A DNA stretch of 64,000 nucleotides from Sphingomonas psychrotolerans (lineage in GTDB: Bacteria; Pseudomonadota; Alphaproteobacteria; Sphingomonadales; Sphingomonadaceae): NCBI RefSeq assembly GCF_002796605.1, contig NZ_CP024923.1, forward strand, positions 1,116,001 to 1,180,000, in the 5' to 3' direction. The translations under genes and the position numbers were made by a program. Shown here piece by piece: positions 48,017-59,520 of this stretch. Below the pieces are notes generated by a model, which made no database searches, was not told the origin of the DNA, and saw nothing but the letters and a program-made list of their open reading frames with translations. The first letter of the stretch is position 1; the number at the start of each line of letters is the position of its first letter.

Positions 48017-49195
48017 CTAGCCTCTCAGCATACCCACGAACCGCTCGAACAGATACAGGCTGTCCTGCGGCCCCGGGCTGGCCTCGGGGTGATATTGCAC
48101 CGCGAAGGCCGGCCGGTCGGTCAGCTCGAAGCCGGCGTTGCTCCCATCGAACAGCGACACATGCGTCTCGCGCGCGTTCGCGGGAAGCGTCTCGCTCAGC
48201 ACCGCGAAGCCGTGGTTCATGCTGGTGATCTCGACCGCGCCGTCGCTGAGGCGCTTGACCGGATGGTTGGCACCGCGATGGCCCTGGAACATCTTGCTGG
48301 TCTGCGCGCCCACTGCCAGCGCCATCAATTGGTGGCCGAGGCAGATGCCGAACACCGGCTTGCCGCTGTCGAGCATCTGCCGGATCACCGGCACGGCATA
48401 TTCGGCGGTCGCGGCGGGGTCCCCGGGACCGTTCGACAGGAAGAAGCCATCGGGGTTGAACGCCATCGCTTGCTCGAATGTTGCCTGGGCGGGCAGCACC
48501 GTCACTTCAGCTCCAGCCTTAACAAGATTACGGAAGATGTTGTGTTTGCTTCCATAATCGATCGCGACCACATGCGGCCGCCTGGCATCGACAGTGTCAA
48601 CTTGGTGTGAACTTCGATAGCCAGCGCCCAGCCGCCAGACGCCGCCTTCCCAGCCGTAATGCGTCTCGGTGGTCACGGCGATGGCGAGGTCCATGCCTTC
48701 CAGTCCCGGCCATTCGCGCGCCATCTGGAGCAGCAGCGGAATGTCGAACTCGCCGCTCGCCGAATGCGCGATCACCCCATTTGGCGCCCCGCCACCGCGG
48801 ATCCGCCGGGTCAGTGCCCGCGTATCGATCCCCGAAAGCCCGATCCGTGCGTGCTTCTTCATCCACACATCGAGATGCTCGGTGCTGCGGAAGTTGCTCG
48901 GCTCGGTGACGTCCTCGCGGACGATCATCCCGAGCGCGTGCGGCGCGTCGGCCTCGACATCGTCGGGGTTGGCGCCGACATTGCCGATATGCGGAAAGGT
49001 GAAGTTGATGATCTGACCGGCGAAGCTCGGATCGGTCATGATCTCCTGATAGCCGGTCATCGCGGTGTGGAAGCACACTTCGCCGACCGCCTGCCCTTCG
49101 GCCCCGAATCCCCTTCCCCAGATCACATCTCCCGAGGCGAGCACCAGGACTCCGGTGGCTCCAGCAGGCACGGACATGGGTTTGGCTTCGGCCAT
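48017..49195 (-). CDS. carA: carbamoyl phosphate synthase small (glutaminase) subunit
   Basis: CarA releases ammonia from glutamine for CarB. The 392-residue protein has an N-terminal domain (GEVCFHTAMTGYQEIMTDPS, NFTFPHIGNVGANPDDVEA) and a class I amidotransferase domain with FLSNGPGDPAA, the nucleophile in VFGICLGHQLMAL, and the His-Glu in QYHPEASPGPQDS. It diverges from the yqeY gene across 152 bases. Confidence 0.97.
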   Translation of the reverse strand: MAEAKPMSVPAGATGVLVLASGDVIWGRGFGAEGQAVGEVCFHTAMTGYQEIMTDPSFAGQIINFTFPHIGNVGANPDDVEADAPHALGMIVREDVTEPSNFRSTEHLDVWMKKHARIGLSGIDTRALTRRIRGGGAPNGVIAHSASGEFDIPLLLQMAREWPGLEGMDLAIAVTTETHYGWEGGVWRLGAGYRSSHQVDTVDARRPHVVAIDYGSKHNIFRNLVKAGAEVTVLPAQATFEQAMAFNPDGFFLSNGPGDPAATAEYAVPVIRQMLDSGKPVFGICLGHQLMALAVGAQTSKMFQGHRGANHPVKRLSDGAVEITSMNHGFAVLSETLPANARETHVSLFDGSNAGFELTDRPAFAVQYHPEASPGPQDSLYLFERFVGMLRG

Positions 49196-49347
49196 TTAAG
49201 GGTGGCGCTCCAATAGAGTTGCGGCCCAAGGGCCTTACGATGTCGCTAAGTGGTGGCGGCTAGACCCCTCCCCGCCCCGCGTCAACCGGTTCACGGACGC
49301 GCCCGCATCGGCTAGGACTGATCGCTTTCCGATTATCGAGAGAGACT

Positions 49348-49800
49348 ATGATTCGCGACGACATCAAGGCCGCGCAGATCACTGCCATGAAGGCCGGTGA
49401 CAAGCAGAGCCGGGCCGCCATCACCCTGATCCAGTCGGCGATCAAGAATCGCGACATCGAGGCGCGCACCGGCAAGGCCCCGGAGGACGACGACGCGCTG
49501 GTGGTCGAAGTGCTCCAGAAGATGGTCAAGCAGCGCCGCGAATCGATCGAGATGTACGTGAAGGGCGGCCGCCAGGAGCTCGCCGACGGCGAGGCGGCCG
49601 AAGTCGCAGTGATCGAGCGCTTCCTGCCGCAACAGATGAGCGACGCGGAGACCAGCGCGGCGATCGAGTCGATCAAGGCCGAACTGGGCGCGGCGGGCAT
49701 GAAGGACATGGGCCGGGTGATGGCCGAGCTCAAGGCGCGGCATGCGAGCACGCTGGATATGAGCAAGGCGAGCGCGGCAGTGAAGGCGGCGTTGAGCTGA
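49348..49800 (+). CDS. GatB/YqeY domain-containing protein
   Basis: The 150-residue protein begins MIRDDIKAAQITAMKAGDKQ and contains AAITLIQSAIKNRDIEARTG, EVLQKMVKQRRESIEMYVKG, ADGEAAEVAVIERFLPQQM and GMKDMGRVMAELKARH, the YqeY pattern. YqeY resembles the tail domain of GatB; a role in tRNA or translation is suspected but unproven. Its stop lies one base before the dnaG start. The yqeY-dnaG-rpoD order is widely conserved. Confidence 0.92.
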   Translation: MIRDDIKAAQITAMKAGDKQSRAAITLIQSAIKNRDIEARTGKAPEDDDALVVEVLQKMVKQRRESIEMYVKGGRQELADGEAAEVAVIERFLPQQMSDAETSAAIESIKAELGAAGMKDMGRVMAELKARHASTLDMSKASAAVKAALS

Positions 49801-49801
49801 G

Positions 49802-51682
49802 GTGAGCCTCACCCCTGCCTTCCTCGACGAACTTCGCGCCCGGACGCTGCTGTCGGGCCTCATCGCCAAGACGGTGAAGCTGCAAAAGGCCGGCCGCGAA
49901 TTCCGCGCCTGTTGCCCGTTCCATCAGGAAAAGACCCCCAGCTTCTACGTCAACGACGACAAGGGCTTTTATCACTGCTTCGGCTGTTCGGCGCACGGGG
50001 ACGCGATCCGCTGGATGACCGAACAGCGCGGACTGCCCTTCATCGATGCAGTGAAGGAACTCGCCCAAGCCGCGGGCATGGAGATGCCCGAGCAGGACCG
50101 CCGCTCCGCCGAGAAGGCCGAGCGCGCCAAGGGCCTCCACGAGGCGATGGCCGACGCCGCGCAGTGGTTTGTCGACAAATTGAACGGCCTCGAAGGCGCC
50201 GAGGCCCGCAACCTGCTCAAGCGCCGCGGGATCACCGAGGAAGCCGCCCGCAGCTTCGGCCTCGGCTTCGCACCCGATTCGCGCGGCAAGCTCAAGGAAG
50301 CGCTCAAATCCTATGGCGACGCGATGCTGGTCGAAGCCGGCATGCTGATCCAGGTCGAGGAGAAGGAGCCGTACGACCGCTTCCGCGGCCGCCTGATGAT
50401 CCCGATCCGCGACGTCCGCGGCCGGACGATCGCCTTTGGCGGGCGCATCATCGGCGATGGCGAGCCGAAATACCTCAATTCCCCCGAAACCCCGCTCTTC
50501 GACAAGGGCCGCACGCTCTACAATCTCGATCGTGCGCAGGCTGCGGCGCGCAAGGCGGACCGGATCATCGCCGTCGAAGGCTATATGGACGTTATCGCGC
50601 TCGCTCAGGCGGGGTTCGGCGAGGCGGTCGCCCCGCTCGGCACCGCGCTCACCGAACATCAGCTCGAGCGGCTGTGGCGGATGGCCGAAGTGCCGCTGCT
50701 CTGCTTCGACGGCGATTCCGCCGGGCAGAAAGCCGCGCTCCGGGCGGCGCACCGTGCGCTGCCGATGCTGCAGCCGGGGCGCAGTCTCGCCTTCGTGACT
50801 TTGCCCGACGGACTCGATCCCGACGATCTCGTCCGTAGCAAGGGCGCCGCGGCGTTCGAGGCTTTGCTCAAGGCCCCTCAGCCTTTGGTCGACCGGCTAT
50901 GGCAGAGCGAGATCGCCGCCGAGCCGCTGGACACGCCCGAGCAGCGGGCGGGCCTGAAACGCCGCCTGAGCGCGCTTGCCGAGACGATCGTCGACGGCAA
51001 TGTGAAGCACGAATATCTGGCGGAGTTCCGCGCACGCACCGACGCGCATTTCGGCCGCGGACCGCGCGCTTTCGAGGCCCGCACGCAACGCGCGCCCGGC
51101 GGTCCCGCACGCGGAAAGCGCGACCGCCGCGGCAACTGGCAGCCCCCCGAGACGATGCCCGGCGCCACGATGCGCGGGGTGCACACACACGGTATCGATC
51201 CGATGCTCGCCAAGGCGGTGCTTGCCGGGCTGATCCGTCACCCTGCCGAGATTGCGCGGCATATGGAGGTACTGGGAAGTCTGCGCAGTGCCTCAGGCGC
51301 GCTCGGCAAGCTGTTCGAAGCGGTGATCGACGTCGCGCTGGAGGACCGGCAGCTTGATAGCGGCAAAGTCCTCACCATATTGGCGCGGTCGGGATTTGAT
51401 TCTGTGGCGAGCGATCTGTTGAGAGCCGACACGCTGCCCTTCTCCTTCACCCGCAATCAGGCGGACGAAGTAAGGGCACGCGAGGATCTGAGAGAGGCAA
51501 TCGAGGTAATGGTAGCTCTGCCAGCCGTCGATGCTGCGCTTGCGCAGGCGACAGCGGCTTTGGCGATGGACGGGCCGGACGAGGCTTTCACGCGTCAGGT
51601 GGCGTTTTCGCGGCAGCGTAGGGAGCTCGAAGAACGCCTTGCGAATCTCAAGCTTGCGGACGAAGAAGATTTCGATGATTAG
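49802..51682 (+). CDS. dnaG: DNA primase
   Basis: DnaG makes RNA primers for replication. GTG 49802 gives a 626-residue protein with the N-terminal zinc motif (CCPFHQEKTPSFYVNDD, FHCFGCSAHGD-like FYHCFGCSAHGDAIRW), RGITEEAARSFGLGFAPDSR, and the TOPRIM region (IIAVEGYMDVIALAQAGF; LLCFDGDSAGQKAALRA). The C-terminal helicase-interaction part is less conserved. It is followed by rpoD after 42 bases. Confidence 0.97.
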   Translation: MSLTPAFLDELRARTLLSGLIAKTVKLQKAGREFRACCPFHQEKTPSFYVNDDKGFYHCFGCSAHGDAIRWMTEQRGLPFIDAVKELAQAAGMEMPEQDRRSAEKAERAKGLHEAMADAAQWFVDKLNGLEGAEARNLLKRRGITEEAARSFGLGFAPDSRGKLKEALKSYGDAMLVEAGMLIQVEEKEPYDRFRGRLMIPIRDVRGRTIAFGGRIIGDGEPKYLNSPETPLFDKGRTLYNLDRAQAAARKADRIIAVEGYMDVIALAQAGFGEAVAPLGTALTEHQLERLWRMAEVPLLCFDGDSAGQKAALRAAHRALPMLQPGRSLAFVTLPDGLDPDDLVRSKGAAAFEALLKAPQPLVDRLWQSEIAAEPLDTPEQRAGLKRRLSALAETIVDGNVKHEYLAEFRARTDAHFGRGPRAFEARTQRAPGGPARGKRDRRGNWQPPETMPGATMRGVHTHGIDPMLAKAVLAGLIRHPAEIARHMEVLGSLRSASGALGKLFEAVIDVALEDRQLDSGKVLTILARSGFDSVASDLLRADTLPFSFTRNQADEVRAREDLREAIEVMVALPAVDAALAQATAALAMDGPDEAFTRQVAFSRQRRELEERLANLKLADEEDFDD

Positions 51683-51689
51683 GGCGGCG

Positions 51690-51695
51690 TATAAT
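51690..51695 (+). promoter_or_regulatory. candidate -10 element (TATAAT) ahead of rpoD
   Basis: TATAAT is seen at 51690-51695 in the 42-base gap between dnaG and rpoD, 29 bases before the rpoD ATG. No good TTGACA is at the expected distance within the dnaG end, so this remains a suggestion of an internal rpoD promoter. Confidence 0.35.
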
Positions 51696-51724
51696 AGCCG
51701 CCATCAGCATTTCGAGGGTTATTG

Positions 51725-53761
<2,037 letters not shown>

Positions 53762-53785
53762 GGTCGCCGACCTGGCCTGAAAAAT

Positions 53786-53825
53786 AGAACACCCCCGGAA
53801 TCGCTTCCGGGGGTGTTCTGGTTTT
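53786..53825 (+). terminator. Rho-independent terminator of rpoD
   Basis: A perfect 15-bp stem (53786-53800 with 53805-53819, loop TCGC) is followed by GG and T4 (53822-53825). It is 25 bases after the rpoD stop. Confidence 0.92.
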
Positions 53826-54094
53826 CGAGATGGGCATCTCTGCCCGTCTTAACGCCTCTACGGCCGTGTTCGGCGGCTTGGAAGCATTCCTCCCCCCGGA
53901 TCGAAAACCGATCGCTCGTCGCGCTGGCCGCGCCCCCCGGTGCGGCCCGCAGCAACGCCGCGCAGGCATCTCCGATAGCGGATCATCGGCCTTCCACCGT
54001 TGAATGCACGTGTCGTCCGCTTGCGTAGCGGTCTCATCAACCTTGATTCGCAGCCGAAAGATCGGCTGCTCTGCGATTTGGTGCGCGCCCGCGC
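53826..54094. other. gene-free stretch after rpoD
   Basis: No convincing reading frame is seen on either strand. Two small hairpins are present, near 53827-53850 and near 54049-54070 (GCAGCCGA/TCGGCTGC). The second could end the leftward hypothetical gene that stops at 54095. No tRNA is recognised. Confidence 0.4.
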
Positions 54095-54568
54095 CTATTT
54101 GGGGACGGCCCGCCACATCGCCGCGGCCACGCCGCCGCCGCCGACGCTGAAGGCCGGGCTGTCGGCATCCCCGTCGAGCTTGAGAACGAATGCCGTGCTC
54201 AGCGCAGACCCGCGATGCCGCGGTCTGGGTTGATCCCGCAGGATGTCGTGGACCGCGTAGCTTCCGCCTGCCCGGGCGGTCACCTCGGGCAAAGTCGAGC
54301 CCGGACCCCAGCGTCCCGCCTCTGCAGAGGGCGCCTGCCCTTTCTCGGTCAACGGCTCTGGCAAGCGTTCTAACCGTGCGCCACCCGCTGGCAGCATGAA
54401 GCGCTGCGGGACAGCGCTGGACGCGGATGCCGGCGCACGCAGGGCAGCAGGATCCTTGATCAGCCCAGCACGCGCGATCGTCCGCGAACGGGCGCCCGAG
54501 CGCTCTCCTGCCCACACAGGAACCGAGAGGCCGACAGTGACGACGCAGAACAAGAGCGTCTTGAGCAT
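54095..54568 (-). CDS. secreted hypothetical protein (157 aa)
   Basis: ATG 54568 starts a signal peptide (MLKTLLFCVVTVGLSVPVWA, cleavage after WAGE), then a Pro/Ala/Ser/Arg-rich region and GGSYAVHDILRDQPRPRHRG. The C-terminal half has FVLKLDGDADSPAFSVGGGG. No domain or fold is recognised. It is convergent with rpoD. Confidence 0.55.
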   Translation of the reverse strand: MLKTLLFCVVTVGLSVPVWAGERSGARSRTIARAGLIKDPAALRAPASASSAVPQRFMLPAGGARLERLPEPLTEKGQAPSAEAGRWGPGSTLPEVTARAGGSYAVHDILRDQPRPRHRGSALSTAFVLKLDGDADSPAFSVGGGGVAAAMWRAVPK

Positions 54569-54662
54569 CACCCGTTCCCCAAAAACCAGTGAAGTTCACG
54601 CAAGGTGACGTATACCGCGCTGGAAGGCAATGCGCCGGGTCTCTTCCCGCCGCATCCGGCTC

Positions 54663-54998
54663 TCACTGCGCCGTAAGTATATCAAATTCCTGGGGTGTCA
54701 GCGGCGTCTGGAACTCGACACCCGCTTCGAAATCGTGCGCCCAGACGACGCGGGCCGAACAAGGACCGATGCTGGGCAGCGTCAGCCAGATCGTCGCTCC
54801 GGCGCGAAGCTCCGAATAGGTCTGGAGCCGCGCGCCGTTGATGGAGAGATCGGTGACGCGGCAAAGCGTGCGATCGAGCCCGCCGCGCCCCACCCGGGCG
54901 TCGAGCGATACCGGAGCGCGCGGCGTACGCCGCCGACCGAGGCTTTCGGCAGGCTCGAACTCGGCTGCGAACGAGGCGTGTCTGAGATGCGTCGCCAT
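54663..54998 (-). CDS. PilZ domain protein
   Basis: The 111-residue protein has the cyclic-di-GMP-binding PilZ signatures: RRRTPRAPVSLDARV (RxxxR) and VTDLSINGARLQTYSEL (D/NxSxxG). The rest matches a small beta-barrel (WLTLPSIGPCSARVVWAHDF). Stand-alone PilZ proteins transmit c-di-GMP to motility, polysaccharide or stress functions. No partner is adjacent. Confidence 0.88.
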   Translation of the reverse strand: MATHLRHASFAAEFEPAESLGRRRTPRAPVSLDARVGRGGLDRTLCRVTDLSINGARLQTYSELRAGATIWLTLPSIGPCSARVVWAHDFEAGVEFQTPLTPQEFDILTAQ

Positions 54999-55145
54999 GC
55001 CCGAAGGTTAGCCGGGTTCGGCTAACGGTGCGTTAACGACGAAATCCCGGCAACGCCGACCGCCAGGGAGCCTGAGCTTGCCCGCACGATCCGGCCCTGC
55101 CGGGATTTCTGAAACTGGAAGCGTACCGCGCGTGGCGGCTTGCGC

Positions 55146-55376
55146 TTACTTCTTGCCGAGCGAAAGGCCACCGAAGCGCTTGTTGAAGCGCGCGACCTGG
55201 CCACCCTGATCGAGCATCTGGCCGCGGCCGCCGGTCCAGGCCGGGTGCGCCAGCGGATCGATGTCGAGCGTCATCAGATCGCCTTCTTTGCCCCAGGTGG
55301 AGCGAGTCTCGAACACGGTGCCGTCGGTCATCTGCACCTTGATCATGTGGTAATCGGGATGCGTGTCTTTCTTCAC
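55146..55376 (-). CDS. rpmE: 50S ribosomal protein L31
   Basis: The 76-residue protein begins [20 protein letters not shown] and contains [20 protein letters not shown] and [20 protein letters not shown]. It has no cysteines, so it is the zinc-independent form. The preceding fabZ is on the same strand about 100 bases upstream. Confidence 0.96.
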   Translation of the reverse strand: MKKDTHPDYHMIKVQMTDGTVFETRSTWGKEGDLMTLDIDPLAHPAWTGGRGQMLDQGGQVARFNKRFGGLSLGKK

Positions 55377-55480
55377 GGGTCAATTCCTTGGAAAAGCCGC
55401 CGGTTTCCGACCGGCAGCGGACGCGGGCGGTTAGCAGAGGGGCGCCGTCAAGGCAACCGTCCCTGCCCCACAGGCGAGAA

Positions 55481-55960
55481 TCAGGCCGCGGGTGGTTCCG
55501 CGATCATCGCAGTGAATTCGCACTCGGTGGCGACTTCGCCGTTGAGCAAGGCCCTGCCGGCGAATTTGCAGACGCGCGAGCGCTTCTGGAGGAACTCGAC
55601 CTCGAGGCGGAGCAGCACGCCCGGCTCGACCGGCTTGCGGAACTTCACGCCATCGATCGACATGAAATAGACGAGCTTGCCCGAACCGGCGAGGCCGAGG
55701 CTCTCCACCGCGAGCACGCCGGCCGCCTGCGCCAGCGCCTCGACCTGGAGCACCCCGGGCATGATCGGACGCCCGGGGAAATGCCCCTGGAAGAATTCCT
55801 CGTTGATCGACACTGCCTTGATCGCGACGATTCGCTCGCCGAGGACCAGCTCCTCAACGCGATCGACGAGCAGCATCGGGTAACGATGCGGCAACGCCGC
55901 CATCACTCGCTTGATATCAAGCGGGCCGATGGAAGCGTTGCCGGTCTCGGTCTCGCTCAA
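55481..55960 (-). CDS. fabZ: 3-hydroxyacyl-ACP dehydratase FabZ
   Basis: FabZ dehydrates 3-hydroxyacyl-ACP in fatty acid elongation. The 159-residue hotdog-fold protein has [17 protein letters not shown], the catalytic His in [20 protein letters not shown] (with the catalytic Glu in that last segment), and [16 protein letters not shown]. It is coupled to the skp gene by ATGA. LpxD, LpxA and LpxB genes are not beside it. Confidence 0.96.
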   Translation of the reverse strand: MSETETGNASIGPLDIKRVMAALPHRYPMLLVDRVEELVLGERIVAIKAVSINEEFFQGHFPGRPIMPGVLQVEALAQAAGVLAVESLGLAGSGKLVYFMSIDGVKFRKPVEPGVLLRLEVEFLQKRSRVCKFAGRALLNGEVATECEFTAMIAEPPAA

Positions 55961-56703
55961 CGCGGCTCGGCCGGCTTCGCGGGCTGGGTGCCCGTAGCGG
56001 CAGGCGCGGTACCGGAGGCGGCCGGGCGCTGCGCCGCCGCCTGCTGCTGATAGGCCTGGATCTGCGCAGCCTGGGCGATTTGCTGCTGGATTGCCAGCGT
56101 CTCGCGCGAAGGCTGCCAGTCGGCAGGAGGCTGGATGCCGACGGTCGGCGCGACCTTGTCGATCTCGGCGACGATCGCCTGGCTGATATTGGCCGAGTCG
56201 GGCGCGTACATGAACACTTCCGGCGACAGCACGACATTGATCTTGCGGGCGTTCACCACACGCAGCTGCGCGGCCTCATACTGACGCAGCACCGATTCGA
56301 TCGCGAACAATTCGGCGCGGGCGGCCGGGTTGCTCAGGCGCTGCATGTCGTTCTGCGCATTGGTCTGCGCGGTGCGGATCTTCTCGATCGCGGGATTCTT
56401 GGCGGTCTGCGCTGCCTTGGCCTCGTCCTCGCTGACCTTGCCGTCCTTGTTGGCATCGAGCTGCGCGACGAGCGGCTTGAGTTCGTTGTCGAGCGCGGTG
56501 CGGCGCTGCTGCATCTGATCGAACGCTGCCTTGTACGTCGTCGAGATCTGCTGGTTCGCAGCCGCAAAGGCCTTCGAGCTGGCGACGACGCTGGTCGGAT
56601 TGGCATAAGCGATGCCCGCGACCTGGGCCTGGGCGGGCGCTGCGATCGCAAGCGCCGCGGGGGCGGCGAGCATTGCCGCCAGGATTGCTTTCTTGGTAAT
56701 CAT
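55957..56703 (-). CDS. skp: OmpH/Skp family periplasmic chaperone with EF-hand loop
   Basis: The 248-residue protein has a signal peptide ([20 protein letters not shown]), then the OmpH-type start [19 protein letters not shown]. The long helical tentacle is predicted between residues 50 and 150. An EF-hand loop, [12 protein letters not shown] (residues 83-94), sits inside it. The core [20 protein letters not shown] is normal for the family. The tail is Gln/Ala/Pro-rich. The gene overlaps bamA (ATGA) and fabZ (ATGA). Skp holds unfolded outer-membrane proteins for BamA. Confidence 0.9.
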   Translation of the reverse strand: MITKKAILAAMLAAPAALAIAAPAQAQVAGIAYANPTSVVASSKAFAAANQQISTTYKAAFDQMQQRRTALDNELKPLVAQLDANKDGKVSEDEAKAAQTAKNPAIEKIRTAQTNAQNDMQRLSNPAARAELFAIESVLRQYEAAQLRVVNARKINVVLSPEVFMYAPDSANISQAIVAEIDKVAPTVGIQPPADWQPSRETLAIQQQIAQAAQIQAYQQQAAAQRPAASGTAPAATGTQPAKPAEPR

Positions 56704-59444
56704 CAGAACTGGGTCCCTACGTTGAATGTCACAAGCTTGTCGTCGTCGCCGTCCACCGTCACCAGCGTCTTCGCGATGTCGATGCGCAGCGGTCCGAATG
56801 GCGAATTCCAATTTACACCGAAACCGACCGAGAGGCGCGGCTTGGCGGAATCGCCGACGAAGCGCTCGTAGAAGGCGGGGGTGGTATAAGGTGTGTTGAT
56901 CGAGGTGCCCACGCAGTTCGCGGGTGTCGTGCCATAGCCGACCGAACAAGGCGTCGCTGCGCCGGCATTGGCGCCGCCGGTTGCGATGAAGAGCGGGTTG
57001 TTTGAGGCGTCGAGCTGCTGTTTGGGCAGCAGGGTCGGTGAGCCGTCCTTGTTGAACAGCAAATTGCCCGAAGCGTCCTTCGCCTGCTCGAAATCGATCG
57101 TCTTGCCCGGACGGGTGATGCCGAACAGGCTGCCGGCCATCACGAAGATCGACGGCCGCAGGCCCATTTCGGCCGCGCCTGCGCCCAGCGGGATCTCGAG
57201 CTCGGCTTTGGTCAGGTAATAGGCCTTACCGCCGAGCGCGTCGTCGACGACATTGTCGTCGCCGGTGACCATCGCCTGGGTGCTGCCGCCCGGCGCGAGC
57301 GGATCGCCGGTCAGCTGGATGCGCTGGACGCGCGGGCCGACGCCGCGAATGTCGAAGCCACGGAACTGCGGCTCGCCGAGGTAGAAGCGATCGGTGATAC
57401 GCACCGGATCGATGCCCGCCTTTTTCTTCTCGAGGCTATGGATGTAGCCGCCCTCGCCCGAGACCGAGAAGATGAACCCGCTGCCGACGTTCCAGTATTT
57501 GCTGCCCTCGAAGCGCGCGCGGGCATATTTCACTTCGCCGCCGAGGCCGGCAAAGTCGGCGCCGATGCTCATCCGCTGACCACGGGTCGGGCGCAGACGA
57601 CTGTTGAGGCTATCGTAGATCAGCGATACGCCGACCAGCGACGTGATCCGGTTGCCGACTGCCTCGCAATAATAGCGGCCCGCTTTGAGCGGATCGCACT
57701 GGCCGTTGGTGTAGAACGAGGATTCGTCGAGCGTCACATTGTCCTGGCGCAGCGTGTAGCGGCCCGACAGCGTCCAATATTCGGTGAGCGGCAGGCCCGC
57801 GACGAGCTGGCCGCCGGTCGCGACCTGACTGTAGGTCGTGCTGCGGTCGCTGCCGATGTAATTGAACGCGTTATAGTCCTGGCGGAACAAGGTGCCGCCC
57901 AGCGCGATGTTGGTATCGAAAAGATACGGCTCGGTGAAGCCGAGCTCGACCGACTTGGAATAGCTCGAATAATCGACCGAGGCGGAGACCGTCTGCCCCA
58001 TGCCGCGGAAGTTGCGCTGGCGGATCGAAGCCTGGAGAATGAAGCGCTCGAGGCTCGAGAAGCCCGCCGACAGCGTCAGCTCGCCGTTCGGGCGCTCCTC
58101 GACATTGGCTGCCAGCACGATCCGGTCGGGCGCCGAACCTTCCTTGCGCTCGACCTCGAACTTGTCCTGGAAATAGCCCAGCGAATTGATGCGATCTTGC
58201 GAGCGCTTGACGAGGAAGGTGTTGAAGGCGTCGCCTTCCGCGACGCGGAACTCGCGGCGGATGACCTTGTCCTGCGTCTGACGATTGCCGGTGATTTCGA
58301 TCCGCTCGATATAGGTACGGTTCGATTCGCCGATGTGGAAGTTCATCGTCATGGTCAGCGCTTCGCGATCGCGCTGGAACTCGGGCCGCACGTCGGCGAA
58401 AGCATAGCCGAACGCGCCGGCAGTCTCGCTCAGCTGCTCGACCGTGTCTTCGACTGCCTTGGCGTTATACCATTGGCCTTCCTTGATCGCGAGCGCAGTC
58501 GCGAGACGCTTGTCGTCGAAGTCGCGGATCGCGCTGTCGACGGTCACCGGGCCGAACTTGTAGCGCGGGCCTTCCTCGACCACGTAGGTGATGATGAAGT
58601 CGCGCTTGTCGGGCGTCAGCTCGGCTACCGCCGAGATCACCCGAAAATCGGCATAGCCTTCGGTCAGGTAGAATTGGCGCAGCTTCTGCTGGTCGTAAGC
58701 GAGACGGTCCTGGTCGTAGCTCGTGTTCGAGCTCAGGATATTCATCAGGCTCGAGGTCTTGGTCGCCATCTCGCCGCGGAGTTTGCCGTCCGAGAACACT
58801 TCGTTGCCAATGATGTTGATCTGACGAACCTTGGACTTGGGTCCCTCGTTGATTTCGAAGATCACATCGACACGGTTCTGGTCGAGACTCACCATCTTGG
58901 GCTCGACGTGCGCGGCGAAGCGGCCCTGACGGCGATAGAGTTCGATGATCCGGGCGACGTCGGCGCGAACCGCGGTGCGGGTGAAGATCTGGCGCGGCGC
59001 CAGCTTCACTTCCTTGCCGATCTTGTCCTGCTTGAGCCGCTTGTTGCCTTCGTAGATCACCCGGTTGATCACCGGATTCTCGCGGATGCGGATCACCAGG
59101 TCACCGGTCTCGACGCCGGCAATCTCGACTTCGGCGAGCAGTTCCGACGCCAGCAGATCCTTGATCGCCTGATCGACGGTCTCGTTGGTGTAGGTGTCGC
59201 CGGTGCGCAGCCGGGTGTAGGAGAGCACTGTCTCGGGCTCGACGCGCTGCGATCCCTCGACACGCAGCGAACGGATCGTTCGCACCTGCTGCACCGGCAC
59301 GGCCGGAACCGTGACGGCCTGTGGAATGGGCACGGGTGCCGTCGGGGCGGGGGCGGTCTGCGCGTGTGCGAGTCCCGAGAGCATGGTGCCCGCAAGAAGC
59401 GTCGCAGTGGCGCGTACGCCGAAATGATTAACCTTGATCGTCAC
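56703..59444 (-). CDS. bamA: outer membrane protein assembly factor BamA
   Basis: The GTG start at 59444 has a GGGTGGGA site; a TTG start at 59456 is possible. The 913-residue protein has a signal peptide (TATLLAGTMLSGLAHAQTAP), then five POTRA domains (IRSLRVEGSQRVEPETVLSY onward) and a beta-barrel, with the POTRA5/barrel part LNSRLRPTRGQRMSIGADFA and VRITDRFYLGEPQFRGFDIR. The C-terminus ends VTFNVGTQF, a typical outer-membrane terminal Phe. BamA inserts beta-barrel proteins into the outer membrane. Confidence 0.96.
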   Translation of the reverse strand: MTIKVNHFGVRATATLLAGTMLSGLAHAQTAPAPTAPVPIPQAVTVPAVPVQQVRTIRSLRVEGSQRVEPETVLSYTRLRTGDTYTNETVDQAIKDLLASELLAEVEIAGVETGDLVIRIRENPVINRVIYEGNKRLKQDKIGKEVKLAPRQIFTRTAVRADVARIIELYRRQGRFAAHVEPKMVSLDQNRVDVIFEINEGPKSKVRQINIIGNEVFSDGKLRGEMATKTSSLMNILSSNTSYDQDRLAYDQQKLRQFYLTEGYADFRVISAVAELTPDKRDFIITYVVEEGPRYKFGPVTVDSAIRDFDDKRLATALAIKEGQWYNAKAVEDTVEQLSETAGAFGYAFADVRPEFQRDREALTMTMNFHIGESNRTYIERIEITGNRQTQDKVIRREFRVAEGDAFNTFLVKRSQDRINSLGYFQDKFEVERKEGSAPDRIVLAANVEERPNGELTLSAGFSSLERFILQASIRQRNFRGMGQTVSASVDYSSYSKSVELGFTEPYLFDTNIALGGTLFRQDYNAFNYIGSDRSTTYSQVATGGQLVAGLPLTEYWTLSGRYTLRQDNVTLDESSFYTNGQCDPLKAGRYYCEAVGNRITSLVGVSLIYDSLNSRLRPTRGQRMSIGADFAGLGGEVKYARARFEGSKYWNVGSGFIFSVSGEGGYIHSLEKKKAGIDPVRITDRFYLGEPQFRGFDIRGVGPRVQRIQLTGDPLAPGGSTQAMVTGDDNVVDDALGGKAYYLTKAELEIPLGAGAAEMGLRPSIFVMAGSLFGITRPGKTIDFEQAKDASGNLLFNKDGSPTLLPKQQLDASNNPLFIATGGANAGAATPCSVGYGTTPANCVGTSINTPYTTPAFYERFVGDSAKPRLSVGFGVNWNSPFGPLRIDIAKTLVTVDGDDDKLVTFNVGTQF

Positions 59445-59520
59445 ATCCCACCCCAAGTCGGATTTCGAGTAATGCCGCTGCCCACGCGACGCCGGAACAA
59501 CCGCCCCTGCCTTAACCGCA

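Noticed and set aside
53826..54094. Possible tRNA or small gene after rpoD
   Set aside because: No cloverleaf, TTCGANTC-like arm or coding signature found on either strand.
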